Assembly (NCBI GenBank): GCA_950097015.1
Contig: CATNEN010000031.1
Coordinates: 2,978,001-3,042,000 of the forward strand
Direction of reading: 5' to 3'
DNA length: 64,000 nucleotides
DNA from: Macrostomum hystrix
Lineage: Eukaryota; Platyhelminthes; Macrostomidae
Of the stretch, positions 11,693 through 23,803 are shown in pieces. Under the pieces are notes generated by a model. The model saw only the letters and a program-made list of their open reading frames with translations. It was not told the origin of the DNA and ran no database searches. Position numbers and translations under genes: made by a program. How positions within the stretch are numbered: the first letter of the stretch is position 1; each line of letters opens with the position of its first letter.

Positions 11693-14600
11693 CTAGCCGA
11701 GGTAGCCAGCCGACGGAATCCGTCGAAGGTCCAGCCGACGGTGCAGACGGACCAGGGCCAGCAGAACCAGCAGTACGGATAGCAGCAGCAGCAGGTACTG
11801 ATAGGCGGCAGATAGGGTGCTGCTGCGCCGGCCTCTGTGCCGCTGACGGTCCAGCTCGAGGCGTTGGACCTCCCTGAGCGGGCGGAGATGGGAAGTATGA
11901 GTAGTTTCTGATGAGTAAAGATATGCTGACGAGTAAGCTTATTAAATCATATTTTCTATTTAGCTTTTAACGAACCTGAGTGGAAAGTATCTGGTCCTAT
12001 GCAGAATGGCGCCCAATGTCCATTGCACCTCGGTGCCAGCAATGGCCGATACCGATTGAAATCGGCGATAATTTCGCGGAAATCGAAGGCCGTAGTGCAG
12101 AACAGCCAGAATCCAGGCCGATTTAAAGCATTGGAATCTGCGAAATAGGAACAGCTGATTGAGAATCAATAGAGCCTAGTAACAACATAGGAAGAAATTG
12201 AAATTACACCTTAACCAGTTGAGCTATAGCAAATTTATAGCTACTTTATAGAGTAGGAGTAGAGTAATTTATAGAGTAGGATTAAAGTTACATGGAAAGG
12301 GATCTTTGGAGTAGGATTAAAGTTTCATGGAAAGGGATCTTTGGAGTAGGATTAAAGTTACATGGAAAGGGATCTTTGGAGTAGGATTAAAGTTACATGA
12401 AAAGGGATCTTTGGAGTAGGATTAAAGTTACATGGAAAGGGATCTTTGGAGTAGGATTAAAGTTACATGGAAAGGGATCTTTGAAGTAGGATTAAAGTTA
12501 CATGGAAAGGGATCTTTGAAGTAGGATTAAAGTTACATGGAAAGGGATCTTTGGAGTAGGATTAAAGTTACATGGAAAGGGATCTTTGGAGTAAGATTAA
12601 AGTTACATGGAAAGGGATCTTTGGAGTAGGGTTTAAGTTACATGGAAAGGGATCTTTGGAGTAGGGTTTAAGTTACATTGAAATAGATCTTTGGAACTTC
12701 AGCAATCAGGATTATCTGTTCTCTTAAGCTAAGATTCGAACTCCCGACCTTTAGACCAGAAGTCCAAAGTTCTTATCACTGGGCTACAAACTTTGTAAGA
12801 AAAGCAAACTTGCAGATTCGAAAACATAAGATCGAAAGGGAACCCATAATTAAATTTGAGTATCTTACTACACATTGGAATGAGGCAAATATTACTTAAA
12901 AGTAGTACCACAAGAGTTGTATTTTGGTTAATAAATTTTTGTATAAAATCCAGAATGAGAATTTCAACTAGCCAAAGAAACACTGCGTTTATTAAAAGGA
13001 TATTAAAAGGCGAGGGTTGCCAGCCTCTCTAAAAAGAAGAAATGTAATAATAGTTCATAATAAATTACGAATTAGACTGCTGATAACTAGAAGTCACGAT
13101 AAACAACAGCACATTAGACAACAAATGTCATATTCTACTAAGGCAGTAGTGATAATGAGTACTAGTTGTTTTAGGCAAAAAATGTCAGCTAGCATTAATG
13201 ATGGATTAAGAAGGCACACAAACTTATTTGTTTATGCAACTTGACACAAAGTCATGCTTAGTTGGGCACTTTTTATGTAGGTAAAACAATAGAGAAAAAT
13301 TCCATACAGCCAATTAAATAAAATAAGTAATCTGAGTAAATGAGGAACAAGAAAAAGTGCAGGTCATAAACTATTTAAAACTTTTACTCTAACTAAACAT
13401 ATCCATAGCTTACATCCAATATAGCTCTACGTTAAAACCCTACTCAATCTAGGTCTACTACACACCCTACTCAATCTAGGTCTACTACACACCCTACTCA
13501 ATCTAGGTCTACTACACACCCTACTCAATCTAGGTCTACTACACACCCTACTCAATCTAGGTCTAACATGCACCCTACTCAATCTAGGTCTACCACACAC
13601 CCACACCCTACTCAATCTAGGTCTACCACACACCCAAACCCTACTCAATCTAGGTCTACCACGCACCCTACTCAATATAGGTCTACCACACACCCTACAC
13701 ACGCTGGTCGATTCCCCAACCTACTCAGGATTGTCTATTCCCCAACCAACTCAGGCTCATCTATTCCCTAACAAACCCTTGCTCATATATTCCACAACCT
13801 ACTCAGGATGTATTCTACAACCTGCTCAGTTTGGCCTATAATCTAAACTACTCAGGATGGTCTATTCCCAACCTACTCACGCTGGTCTACTCGTATTCTC
13901 TAACCTACTCACGCTGGTCTATTCCCAACCTACTCAGGATGGTCTATTCCCAACCTACTCAGGCTGGTCTATTCCCAACCTACTCAGGCTGGTCTATTCC
14001 CAACCTACTCAGGCTGGTCTATTCCCAACCTACTCAGGATGGTCTATTCCCAACCTACTCAGGCTGGTCTATTCCCAACCTACTCAGGATGGTCTATTCC
14101 CAACCTACTCAGGCTGGTCTATTCCCAACCTACTCAGGATGGTCTATTCCCAACCTACTCAGGCTGGTCTATTCCCAACCTACTCAGGATGGTCTATTCC
14201 CAACCTACTCAGGCTGGTCTATTCCCAACCTACTCAGGCTGGTCTATTCCCAACCTACTCACGCTGGTCTATTCCCAACCTACTCAGGATGGTCTATTCC
14301 CAACCTACTCAGGATGGTCTATTCCCAACCTACTCAGGATGGTCTATTCCCAACCTACTCACGCTGGTCTATTCTCTAACCTACTCACGCTGGTCTATTC
14401 CCAACCTACTCAGGCTGGTCTATTCCCAACCTACTCACGCTGGTCTATTCCCAACCTACTCAGGCTGGTCTATTCCCAACCTACTCAGGCTGGTCTATTC
14501 CCAACCTACTCACGCTGGTCTATTCCCAACCTACTCAGGCTGGTCTATTCCCAACCTACTCAGGCTGGTCTATTCCCAACCTACTCAGGCTGGTCTATTC

Positions 14601-17600
14601 CCAACCTACTCACGCTGGTCTATTCCCAACCTACTCAGGATGGTCTATTCCCAACCTACTCAGGATGGTCTATTCCCAACCTACTCAGGATGGTCTATTC
14701 CCAACCTACTCAGGATGGTCTATTCCCAACCTACTCAGGATGGTCTATTCCCAACCTACTCACGCTGGTCTATTCTCTAACCTACTCACGCTGGTCTATT
14801 CCCAACCTACTCAGGCTGGTCTATTCCCAACCTACTCAGGATGGTCTATTCCCAACCTACTCAGGATGGTCTATTCCCAACCTACTCAGGATGGTCTATT
14901 CCCAACCTACTCAGGATGGTCTATTCCCAACCTACTCAGGATGGTCTATTCCCAACCTACTCACGCTGGTCTATTCTCTAACCTACTCACGCTGGTCTAT
15001 TCCCAACCTACTCAGGATGGTCTATTCCCAACCTACTCAGGATGGTCTATTCCCAACCTACTCAGGATGGTCTATTCCCAACCTACTCAGGATGGTCTAT
15101 TCCCAACCTACTCAGGATGGTCTATTCCCAACCTACTCAGGATGGTCTATTCCCAACCTACTCAGGATGGTCTATTCCCAACCTACTCAGGATGGTCTAT
15201 TCCCAACCTACTCAGGCTCATCTATTCCCTAACCAACCTATGCTCATTTATTCCACAACCTACTCAGGCTGATCTATTCCTTAACAACCTACTTTAAGCA
15301 CTTGGCAAAGGGACAAGACACGGTACGAATGCACAATAAAGCTATAACAATGCCAGACTCATCACGTGACTCATCAGGAGAAAAATAATTGCCATTCGGG
15401 TTTACCTTTTGAACCTGAGCAGGGTGCGCAAGGAGCGCTCTAGCCTCCGCTTTGAACGCCGTCTGTAACAGCCAATTTAGTCAATTTCTTCGCTTTTTCT
15501 GTGTTGCTTTCAGCAGAAACCGAACTAATAGTCTATTAATATATTTCTAATAGTCTAATAATCTAACTAGAAGCAGTCTACTACGAGTATTAAGCGCCAT
15601 TATTAAAGACTAGCAGCTATCACCAGTGTGTGAGTGGGAATAAAAAGATATAAACATAAAAAATAGCGGTAAAAGGGTGAAGTCTAGGGCCACTGCAACT
15701 ACGATATCTACTAGATGCAATTTAAACTTTACTGGTATTTATCCAATTAAATTATTTCTTTCTAGGAAAACATCAGAAGTAAAAGAAATTAGCGGAAGCT
15801 ACTTACTTTAGTCGATGATGATCTGCCTTGGGGAATTTTTTCTCCCTATAGTCCTGCTCTAGCTGAGCCCAGTCGGTGGCGCAGTACCTGGCCGCTGCGG
15901 CCCGATAGCTCAGGTAGTCATAGTGACCGCCCATGCCAAGGATGTCAGTCATGCAGTACCAGTACTCGGAGAAGCCGACAAATTCAGTTTTAACAAAGTC
16001 AATGGGAGGCTGGTGCCGGCCGAGTAGGCTGCAGGGCTCCAGCTCGCAGAGTCGCTCCCGGCCCAGCAGAGGCAGCAGTCGCTGCATGCAATGGCTAAAG
16101 TTGCCGCTGCCAATCAGGTTGCCGCCTGGCCTGGCAACCGACATGCCGGGCGGTAGGCAGGGATCGTCTATGGCCAAAGCTGGAGTCGGCTGAACGACTG
16201 GCGGCACCGGAGCCGCTACAGCTATGCGCGTGGCGTTGCTGAAACATTTCAACAAGGATTGGGTCAACACAGACCAGACACTGAATCAGGCACTGACCAG
16301 ACACTGAATCAGACACTGACCAGACACTGAATCAGACACTGACCAGACACTGAATCAGACACTGACCAGACACTGAATCAGACACTGACCAGACACTGAA
16401 TCAGACACTGAATCAGACACTGAATCAGACACTGAATCAGACACTGACCAGACACTGAATCAGACACTGAATCAGACACTGACCAGACACTGAATCAGAC
16501 ACTGACCAGACACTGACCAGCCACTGAATCAGACACTGAATCAGACACTGAATCAGACACTGAATCAGACACTGAATCAGACACTGAATCAGACACTGAA
16601 TCAGACACTGACCAGACACTGAATCAGACACTGACCAGACACTGAATCAGACACTGAATCAGACACTGAATCAGACACTGAATCAGACACTGACCCCGAA
16701 TATAGAAGGCAAGTAAACCTACGTAGTCGTGTTTTTAGCAGCAGCAGCAGCCGCCGCAGCCTTCACCACAGCAGCCCGCTCGGCCAGCAGATTCTCCTCG
16801 TATCGATGCCTGGCTGAGTTGGCGCCGTAGCCCAGGAAGGTGGTGACATAGAGTGTGTGCGAGTGCAGCGAATCACTCTGCCTGCAGCCCAGGTTGAATT
16901 CGGCCACATAGTCGCGCGCAGACGGCACAGCGGCTGCTGCATCCGGGCTAATCTCGTAGGCGATCTGAAAACTGCCGCCGCCCATATCGATAACGCCAAC
17001 GGTGCGCTTGCGCAGGTGGCCGCCGGCGCCGTCGTAGGACACCAGGCCGACGCCGTCACCGACTGAGTGGCCGAAGCGACCCAGCAGGAAATTAGTAGTG
17101 ATCCAGGCGTACACTCCCTCCTGCTTGCCAGAGATCACCTCTGCGTGAGTGTCCGAGAATAGGAAATTGTAGTTCCGCTTGATGCCGAGCCGGACACTTG
17201 ACAAGATGGCCTCCTGGCTGGCTGCGGGCAGCAGTCGCATGCCGGCGGTGCACAGAATGTACAGCGGCGTCTCCACAAGTTTGGCGCGCGGCACAGCCGA
17301 GCTGGCAAAGTCCAGGAGAGGCGTCAGATAGTCGAAGGCTGCCGACGGCTTGCCGGCAAAGTCTGAGATGCCCGGAGTCACCTTGGATGTTGAAGGCGGA
17401 AAGTCTTTTAGCTCTTAATTACGAATATAAATATCTAGAGACTAGATCCAATCTAGAGACTAGATCCAATCTAGAGACTAGATCCAATCTACAGACTAGA
17501 TTCTATCTAGAGACTAGATCCAATCTAGAGACTAGATCCAATCTAAAGAAAACGTTTAATTAGAGAATACGTATAATCGAGAGACTAAATCCATCTAGAG

Positions 17601-18164
17601 ACTAGATCCCATCTACATCGAATCTAGGAAGCAGGCACGTCAGCATCTAGCACCTTTTTGACGATCCGCTTGCCGTTGGGCGCAGCCAGCGGTCTTATAT
17701 TGAGCAGCTGGTGCTCGTTGCCGCTGTGTGTTGGCCAGGCGTACACAAACAGCCTAGAGCCGCTGCTGCCGCAGTCGATCACAACACCAAAGTGCAGATC
17801 GAGATGCTCGTCATTCAGGGTATAGTAGGTGCGCGACTCGGCTGCCCCAGAGCCCGGTCGTCTTTGTTCCCGACTGTCGGCTGATGCCGAGTGATAAGAG
17901 GAAAATGCGGCTAGCAGGCGCGATCTGAGACCGCCACCCCCTCCGCTGCCGCTTTCACTGCCGCCTCCGCCGCCAAACATCAGAGCCGAGAAAGCGTCAG
18001 GAGCGGCCAGTCGCAGAATAAGGCCACCAATGAGCAGCGTCAGGCACAGCAGGCAGGCTTTGAGCACAGCCGGCCTGGGCGGCTTCACCCGGCACCGCAT
18101 GCTGCTTGATTTGCCAGACGCTGTGGTTCCCAACTGGGGCGATAGGTCCGGCCGCCGGATGGGA
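11693..18164 (-). CDS. ENTPD4: Golgi/lysosomal-type apyrase (NTPDase 4/7 family), five exons
   Basis: Hydrolyses nucleoside di- and triphosphates, typically UDP in the Golgi or autophagic lumen. Phase-consistent exons: 18,164/18,100-17,654, 17,381-16,723, 16,238-15,807, 12,137-11,976, 11,873-11,693 (TAG). All apyrase conserved regions are visible: VIDCGSSGSR (ACR1), ILCTAGMRLLP (ACR2), EGVYAWITTNFLLGRF (ACR3), GVIDMGGGSFQIAYE (ACR4), EFVGFSEYWYC (ACR5). There is an N-terminal membrane segment (LLCLTLLIGGLIL) and a C-terminal one (YLLLLLSVLLVLLALV), as in ENTPD4/7. The first ATG in the exon is 18,100. The frame is open up to a good acceptor at 18,165 (TTTTCCAG), so a 5' exon or spliced leader may exist. 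About 626 residues from that Met, near the family length. No broken motif. Three introns hold minisatellites. Confidence 0.95.
12247..12690 (-). repeat. Inverted short block of the 35-bp satellite
   Basis: About 12 copies of the reverse complement of the 35-bp satellite at 285-9,627 (for example GGAGTAGGATTAAAGTTACA). They sit in the apyrase intron between exons 4 and 3. The same variants occur (TTTCATGG, GAAGTAGG). The last two apyrase exons therefore lie between two satellite blocks in opposite orientation. Confidence 0.96.
12728..12790 (-). repeat. tRNA-like SINE head
   Basis: On the minus strand there is TAGCCCAGTGATAAGAAC (A-box-like), an arm around GGACTTCTGGTC, and GGTCGGGAGTTCGAATC (B box). 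It matches the heads of the SINEs elsewhere in the window in layout. No body is recognisable beyond it. Within an apyrase intron. Confidence 0.5.
12791..13435. other. Intron DNA, nothing recognised
   Basis: AT-rich interior of the apyrase intron between exons 4 and 3. The short open frames have no coding character. Confidence 0.6.
13436..13705 (+). repeat. 27-bp minisatellite in apyrase intron
   Basis: About ten copies of a 27-bp unit containing CCTACTCAATCTAGGTCTAC then TACACAC, with TACCACACACC variants on the right. It passes directly into the 25-bp array. The two units share CCTACTCA and GGTCTA, so they look like descendants of one ancestor. Confidence 0.95.
13715..15290 (+). repeat. 25-bp minisatellite, three-variant mosaic
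   Basis: About 60 copies of a 25-bp unit with core TCTATTCCCAACCTACTCA followed by one of three endings: GGATGG, GGCTGG or CGCTGG. A rarer form has CTCTAACC. The endings alternate in blocks. Because 25 is not a multiple of 3, three units encode one 25-residue period. Open frames up to 397 codons arise in all three forward frames. These are repeat artefacts inside an intron. Confidence 0.96.
15291..15806. other. Intron DNA next to apyrase exon 3
   Basis: Non-repetitive intron sequence ending at the minus-strand donor GTAAGT (15,806-15,801). Nothing else recognised. Confidence 0.6.
16266..16694 (+). repeat. Two-letter 12/11-bp array in apyrase intron
   Basis: The array is built from only two units, ACTGAATCAGAC (12 bp) and ACTGACCAGAC (11 bp), about 36 copies. 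They are arranged first in alternation and then in runs of the 12-mer. It fills nearly the whole intron between apyrase exons 3 and 2 (16,722-16,239). Confidence 0.95.
17428..17630 (+). repeat. 18-bp array in apyrase intron
   Basis: About nine copies, some degenerate, of an 18-bp unit CTAGAGACTAGATCCAAT. It fills most of the intron between exons 2 and 1 (17,653-17,382). Confidence 0.92.
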
Positions 18165-18175
18165 CTGGAAAATTG

Positions 18176-20680
18176 TCATGGATTGGTTAGGGACTGGTCA
18201 TGGATTGGTGAAGGACTGGTCATGGATTGGTTAGGGACTGGTCATGGATTGGTGAAGGACAGATTATGGATTGGTGAAGGACTGGTCATGGATTGGTGAG
18301 GGACTGGTCATGGATTGGTTAGGGACTGGTCATGGATTGGTGAAGGACAGATTATGGATTGGTGAGGGACTGGTCATGGATTGGTGAGGGACTGGTCATG
18401 GATTGGTGAGGGACTGGTCATGGATTGGTGAGGGACTGGTCATGGATTGGTGAGGGACTGGTCATGGATTGGTGAGGGACTGGTCATGGATTGGTGAGGG
18501 ACTGGTCATGGATTGGTGAGGGACTGGTCATGGATTGGTGAGGGACTGGTCATGGATTGGTTAGGGACTGGTCATGGATTGGTGAAGGACAGATTATGGA
18601 TTGGTGAGGGACTGGTCATGGATTGGTGAGGGACTGGTCATGGATTGGTGAGGGACTGGTCATGGATTGGTGAAGGACTGGTCATGGATTGGTGAAGGAC
18701 TGGTCATGGATTGGTGAAGGACAGATTATGGATTGGTGAGGGACTGGTCATGGATTGGTGAAGGACAGATTATGGATTGGTGAGGGACTGGTCATGGATT
18801 GGTGAAGGACTGGTCATGGATTGGTGAAGGACAGATTATGGATTGGTGAGGGACTGGTCATGGATTGGTGAGGGACTGGTCATGGATTGGTGAGGGACTG
18901 GTCATGGATTGGTGAGGGACTGGTCATGGATTGGTGAGGGACTGATTATGGATTGGTGAGGGACTGGTCATGGATTGGTGAGGGACTGGTCATGGATTGG
19001 TGAGGGACTGATTATGGATTGGTGAGGGACTGGTCATGGATTGGTGAAGGACAGATTATGGATTGGTGAGGGACTGGTCATGGATTGGTGAAGGACTGGT
19101 CATGGATTGGTTAGGGACTGGTCATGGATTGGTGAAGGACAGATTATGGATTGGTGAGGGACTGGTCATGGGTTGGTGAAGGACTGATCATGGATTGGTG
19201 AGGGACTGGTCATGGATTGGTGAAGGACAGATTATGGATTGGTGAGGGACTGGTCATGGATTGGTGAGGGACTGATCATGGATTGGTGAGGGACTGGTCA
19301 TGGATTGGTGAAGGACTGATCATGGATTGGTGAGGGACTGGTCATGGATTGGTGAGGGACTGATCATGGATTGGTGAGGGACTGGTCATGGATTGGTGAA
19401 GGACAGATTATGGATTGGTGAGGGACTGGTCATGGGTTGGTGAAGGACTGATCATGGATTGGTGAAGGACTGATCATGGATTGGTGAGGGACTGGTCATG
19501 GATTGGTGAGGGACTGGTCATGGATTGGTGAGGGACTGATTATGGATTGGTGAGGGACTGATTATGGATTGGTGAGGGACTGATTATGGATTGGTGAAGG
19601 ACTGATTATGGATTGGTGAGGGACTGGTCATGGATTGGTGAAGGACTGATTATGGATTGGTGAAGGACTGATTATGGATTGGTGAAGGACAGATTATGGA
19701 TTGGTGAGGGACTGGTCATGGATTGGTTAGGGACTGGTCATGGATTGGTGAAGGACTGATCATGGATTGGTGAGGGACTGGTCATGGATTGGTGAGGGAC
19801 TGGTCATGGATTGGTGAAGGACTGGTCATGGATTGGTGAAGGACTGGTCATGGATTGGTGAAGGACAGATTATGGATTGGTGAGGGACTGGTCATGGATT
19901 GGTGAAGGACAGATTATGGATTGGTGAGGGACTGGTCATGGATTGGTGAAGGACTGGTCATGGATTGGTGAAGGACAGATTATGGATTGGTGAGGGACTG
20001 GTCATGGATTGGTGAGGGACTGGTCATGGATTGGTGAGGGACTGGTCATGGATTGGTGAGGGACTGGTCATGGATTGGTGAGGGACTGATTATGGATTGG
20101 TGAGGGACTGGTCATGGATTGGTGAAGGACTGGTCATGGATTGGTGAGGGACTGATTATGGATTGGTGAAGGACTGGTCATGGATTGGTGAGGGACTGGT
20201 CATGGATTGGTGAAGGACTGGTCATGGATTGGTGAGGGACTGGTCATGGATTGGTGAGGGACTGGTCATGGATTGGTGAGGGACTGGTCATGGATTGGTG
20301 AGGGACTGGTCATGGATTGGTGAAGGACTGGTCATGGATTGGTGAGGGACTGATTATGGATTGGTGAAGGACTGGTCATGGATTGGTGAAGGACTGGTCA
20401 TGGATTGGTGAAGGACTGGTCATGGATTGGTGAGGGACTGGTCATGGATTGGTGAAGGACTGGTCATGGATTGGTGAGGGACTGGTCATGGATTGGTGAG
20501 GGACTGGTCATGGATTGGTGAGGGACTGGTCATGGATTGGTGAGGGACTGGTCATGGATTGGTGAAGGACTGGTCATGGATTGGTGAGGGACTGATTATG
20601 GATTGGTGAAGGACTGGTCATGGATTGGTGAGGGACTGGTCATGGATTGGTGAAGGACTGATTATGGATTGGTGAAGTGC
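18176..20680 (+). repeat. 2.5-kb 22-bp minisatellite upstream of apyrase
   Basis: About 113 copies of a 22-bp unit (core GGTCATGGATTGGTGAGGGA). Recurrent variants are GAAGGAC, TTAGGGAC, CTGATTATGG and ACAGATTATGG, in repeated combinations. It begins 11 bases from the acceptor of the first recognisable apyrase exon, so it probably lies in an intron or the 5' flank. Confidence 0.96.
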
Positions 20681-21953
20681 AACTGTTCAGTGTTGACAAA
20701 AAATCAAGCCTTAATTGTTGAATTGGTTTTTTTAATCACAAATAATTAACGCTAGCTTACTGGGTTGCGCGAAATCCGTTGTTTGCGAATATTAAATTTG
20801 TTAAGAAAAGCGCATTATTAGGAACTCTAAGAGGACCCAAGAACGGTACTAAGAAGAGCTTAACTATTTTATTGTTTTATTTACAAAACAAAGCTGAATG
20901 CCCAGAATGTCTGGGTGCTCAAAAACGGAGCAAAGAACTGGCCTCCGCTCAGTCCGCAGTCGCCCAACTTGGCAATTGAAAGGGCCTGTCAAAGCGGGCT
21001 ATCGACATGCGAATGTGCACACATGTTAGTCTCAGAGCTAAACGCACACCAAATACGCGCGCGTATGCTTTTATATTATTAGCCCTACCAAATGTGAAGC
21101 ATTACGGATCGATATTTTTCCAAACAGTTTTAAACTGACTCAACTGGGTTCGATGGCGGAAAGCATTTCGTTTTTTCTCCGAAACGGAAAAATGGACACA
21201 GCTGTCCGCTGGGTGCAGATCGCGGCCAGTGACTCTCGTGAAACTATTTTTGCACTAAAAAATTGCCACGTTGGCATCAGCAACAATTTAATAAGGCCCC
21301 AAATTACCATTGCTATCCAAGAATTGAACGAACTATAACAACCGAGGCATTGTAACCAACTTTAATATTTTCTTTGTTTTTTAAGAAATCGAGAGACCAG
21401 ATTAAAGTTTAAAGTAAAACTTCATAAAAATCGTTATGCTCCGAATAATTGAGAAAACATTTTTAATTACACTACTTTTTAAACAGTATTAGTAGCATAA
21501 CAAGCATTTTCCAGCACCAAATTTCAAAATTAAGCGAATATTGTGTTACGTTACCTTAAATGAAAAGCGGCAGACTGAAAAATAATAATAAAACTATTCT
21601 AAAGAAATATACGCATGGATGTCACTTTAAAAAGACAATTGTGTTCACAGCATTCGACGAGCATTTGATTTTTCTTTAATTAACTCTGGGACTTACCTAA
21701 TTGGACCCCATTTCAAGAATGCGTCTGCAGCAGTCATGCGGGCTGGCCTGATGTGATTGGCCGACAAAGCAGATGAGATCAGTTCACGGAGGCTGGAATG
21801 TCCAGATAGCCAATCGATGTCATGGAAGCTGAAATGAATGCGGAAATGGATATTATACAAATACCAGAAATAAAAAAATTTGTGACCCTACAAAAATAGA
21901 TCTAATACAGACTGTACTAAAGGATATAAGGATTATTAGGGAGATCAACTGGG
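20681..21953. other. No gene seen
   Basis: Mixed-composition DNA. A 66-codon frame at 20,779 and a 61-codon frame at 21,153 have no recognised homology. A small palindrome (ATACGCGCGCGTAT) is near 21,056. Nothing else supported. Confidence 0.5.
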
Positions 21954-22531
21954 AGACATACTAAAGGGACCATTCTATAGACATACTGGACACCATTCTA
22001 TGGACATACTAGAGAAAAATTCTATGGACATACTAGACAGCAATTCTATGGACATACTAGACACCATTCTATGAATATACTAGACACCATTCTATGGACA
22101 TACTAGACACCATTCTATGGACATACTAGACACCATCCTATGGACATACTAGACACCATTCTATGGACATACTAGACACCATTCTATGGACATACTGGAC
22201 ACCATTCTATGGACATACTAGAGAAAAATTCTATGGACATACTAGACAGCAATTCTATGGACATACTAGACACCATTCTATGGACATACTAGACACCATT
22301 CTATGGACATACTAGACACCATTCTATGGACATACTAGACAGCAATTCTATGGACATACTAGACACCATTCTATGGATATACTAGAGAAAAATTCTATGG
22401 ACATACTAGACACCATTCTATGGACATACTAGAGAAAAATTCTATGGACATACTAGACAGCAATTCTATGGATATACTAGACACCATTCTATGGACATAA
22501 TAGAGACCATGGACATTCTAGAGAACGCTAG
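21954..22531 (+). repeat. 23-bp minisatellite
   Basis: About 25 copies of a 23-bp unit (core ATTCTATGGACATACTAGAC plus ACC). Two variants in the last positions alternate: AGAGAAAA and AGACAGCA. Edges are degenerate on both sides. Confidence 0.94.
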
Positions 22532-23378
22532 ACAAAGCAGACATACTGAAAAATAAAACTTGAAAAAGTTTCATAAAATGATTAGAAGTACTTCATGCAA
22601 ATCTGGCAAATTATGTAATGCATTACAAGTACAAAACCTAATATTTGCAGACAGCCTTGTTAGAAGGGCTCTGCGCACTTTTATCTAGTTTAATTTAGAC
22701 AAATCTAGAATACGGAAAATATAGCTGAACGTGTGACAGAAAACAGAAAGAAGATTACTCTAACAAGAAAACGACAGAATCTGTGCTCACTATAAATCAG
22801 AAAACCACTGCTACCAGAGTATCAGAGAGGTAAGAAGCAATGCTAGTAAGCAATATAATTTGATGCAATATAATCATACTAGGCAGCACAAATTTATTGT
22901 TATAGTGAACAATTTTCATTAAAAATGCTATAACCAACTGAAGCTACTGTGCGTGAGAAACGTGATACTAAACTGTCACGACTTACGGGTCTAATTATGA
23001 TCTAAGGATGAGAATTGTAATTTTTTGAACATTTTGGCACGCTGTACTATAAATAACAGACTGCAACGGAAACATGACTGTATTATCGGCTAGAAGTTGT
23101 TACATAATTATATTCCAATTAGTTTTAACAGGAAAACAAGGGCTCTGGATAAAACCAATGGCTTCAGAGAGCTGCACGAACCACAGGTCTCTGACAACAA
23201 ATAAACGGCTAATAGCTGTCCTTATAACTTCTATATTTGTTATCGGAACTGGTTAGACAAGTGAGGCAATAAATAACCTCAAATTATCTAATCAGTAATC
23301 CAGATAATAAACGAGAATTACCCAATTCGGCATTTTATTTTTCATATAAATGCTAACTGGCATTCATCACGAAATGGC
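22532..23378. other. No gene seen
   Basis: AT-rich intergenic DNA between the 23-bp array and a SINE. No coding signal. Confidence 0.6.
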
Positions 23379-23698
23379 AGTCAGGTGTTGTAGCCTAGTG
23401 GTGAAAGCGTCGGACTCACCGAGTCCGAAAAGGTCGGGGGTTCGATTCCCGACTCCACTGGAACAAATTGTGTCATTTAGCAAGACACTTAACTCCGCAT
23501 TGCTTCAATTCACCCAGCTGTTAAATAATGGGTACCAGCATTAGCTGGGGTAATTTAGGGTGGGTTTGGCATCCCCCCTGTCCATGGACTGAACAGCCGT
23601 ACGCAGCCTCCAGATGCGCCGCGCAATAGCTGCGGCTGTGCTGTCGGCTGCACATCTGACCTAATCGGGGCAGGTGTAATCAATTATTATTATTAAGT
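23379..23698 (+). mobile_element. tRNA-derived SINE, family 1, full copy
   Basis: The tRNA-like head has TAGCCTAGTGGTGAAAGC (A box), a perfect CGGAC/GTCCG arm and GGGGTTCGATTCCC (B box). The body begins TTAGCAAGACACTTAACTC and passes through AGCTGTTAAATAATGGGTAC. The tail contains AATAGCTGCGGCTGTGCTG and ends in ATTATTATTA. A second copy is at 50,992-51,262 and a tail fragment at 24,196-24,300, so this is a dispersed family rather than a tRNA gene. Confidence 0.85.
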
Positions 23699-23803
23699 CT
23701 GGTCTCACTTAGCTAAGCACCCATGACAAACTAGGAGTTAGACAAAGCTTTCGAATCCCAAACAATACCCAGTTGTCTTCAACGATATTAAAATGAATAA
23801 AAT

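Noticed and set aside
11680-11880. Apparent PABP C-terminal (MLLE) fragment on the plus strand with in-frame stops
   Set aside because: The minus strand encodes the phase-matched last exon of the apyrase with its membrane segment; the plus-strand resemblance is chance.
13831-15297. Long open frames (up to 397 codons) with repeated YSQPTQ-type peptide
   Set aside because: They arise in all three forward frames from a 25-bp repeat without stops and lie inside an apyrase intron.
23379-23460. Functional tRNA gene
   Set aside because: The head is followed by a SINE body shared with other loci, and the anticodon loop is atypical (C at position 33).
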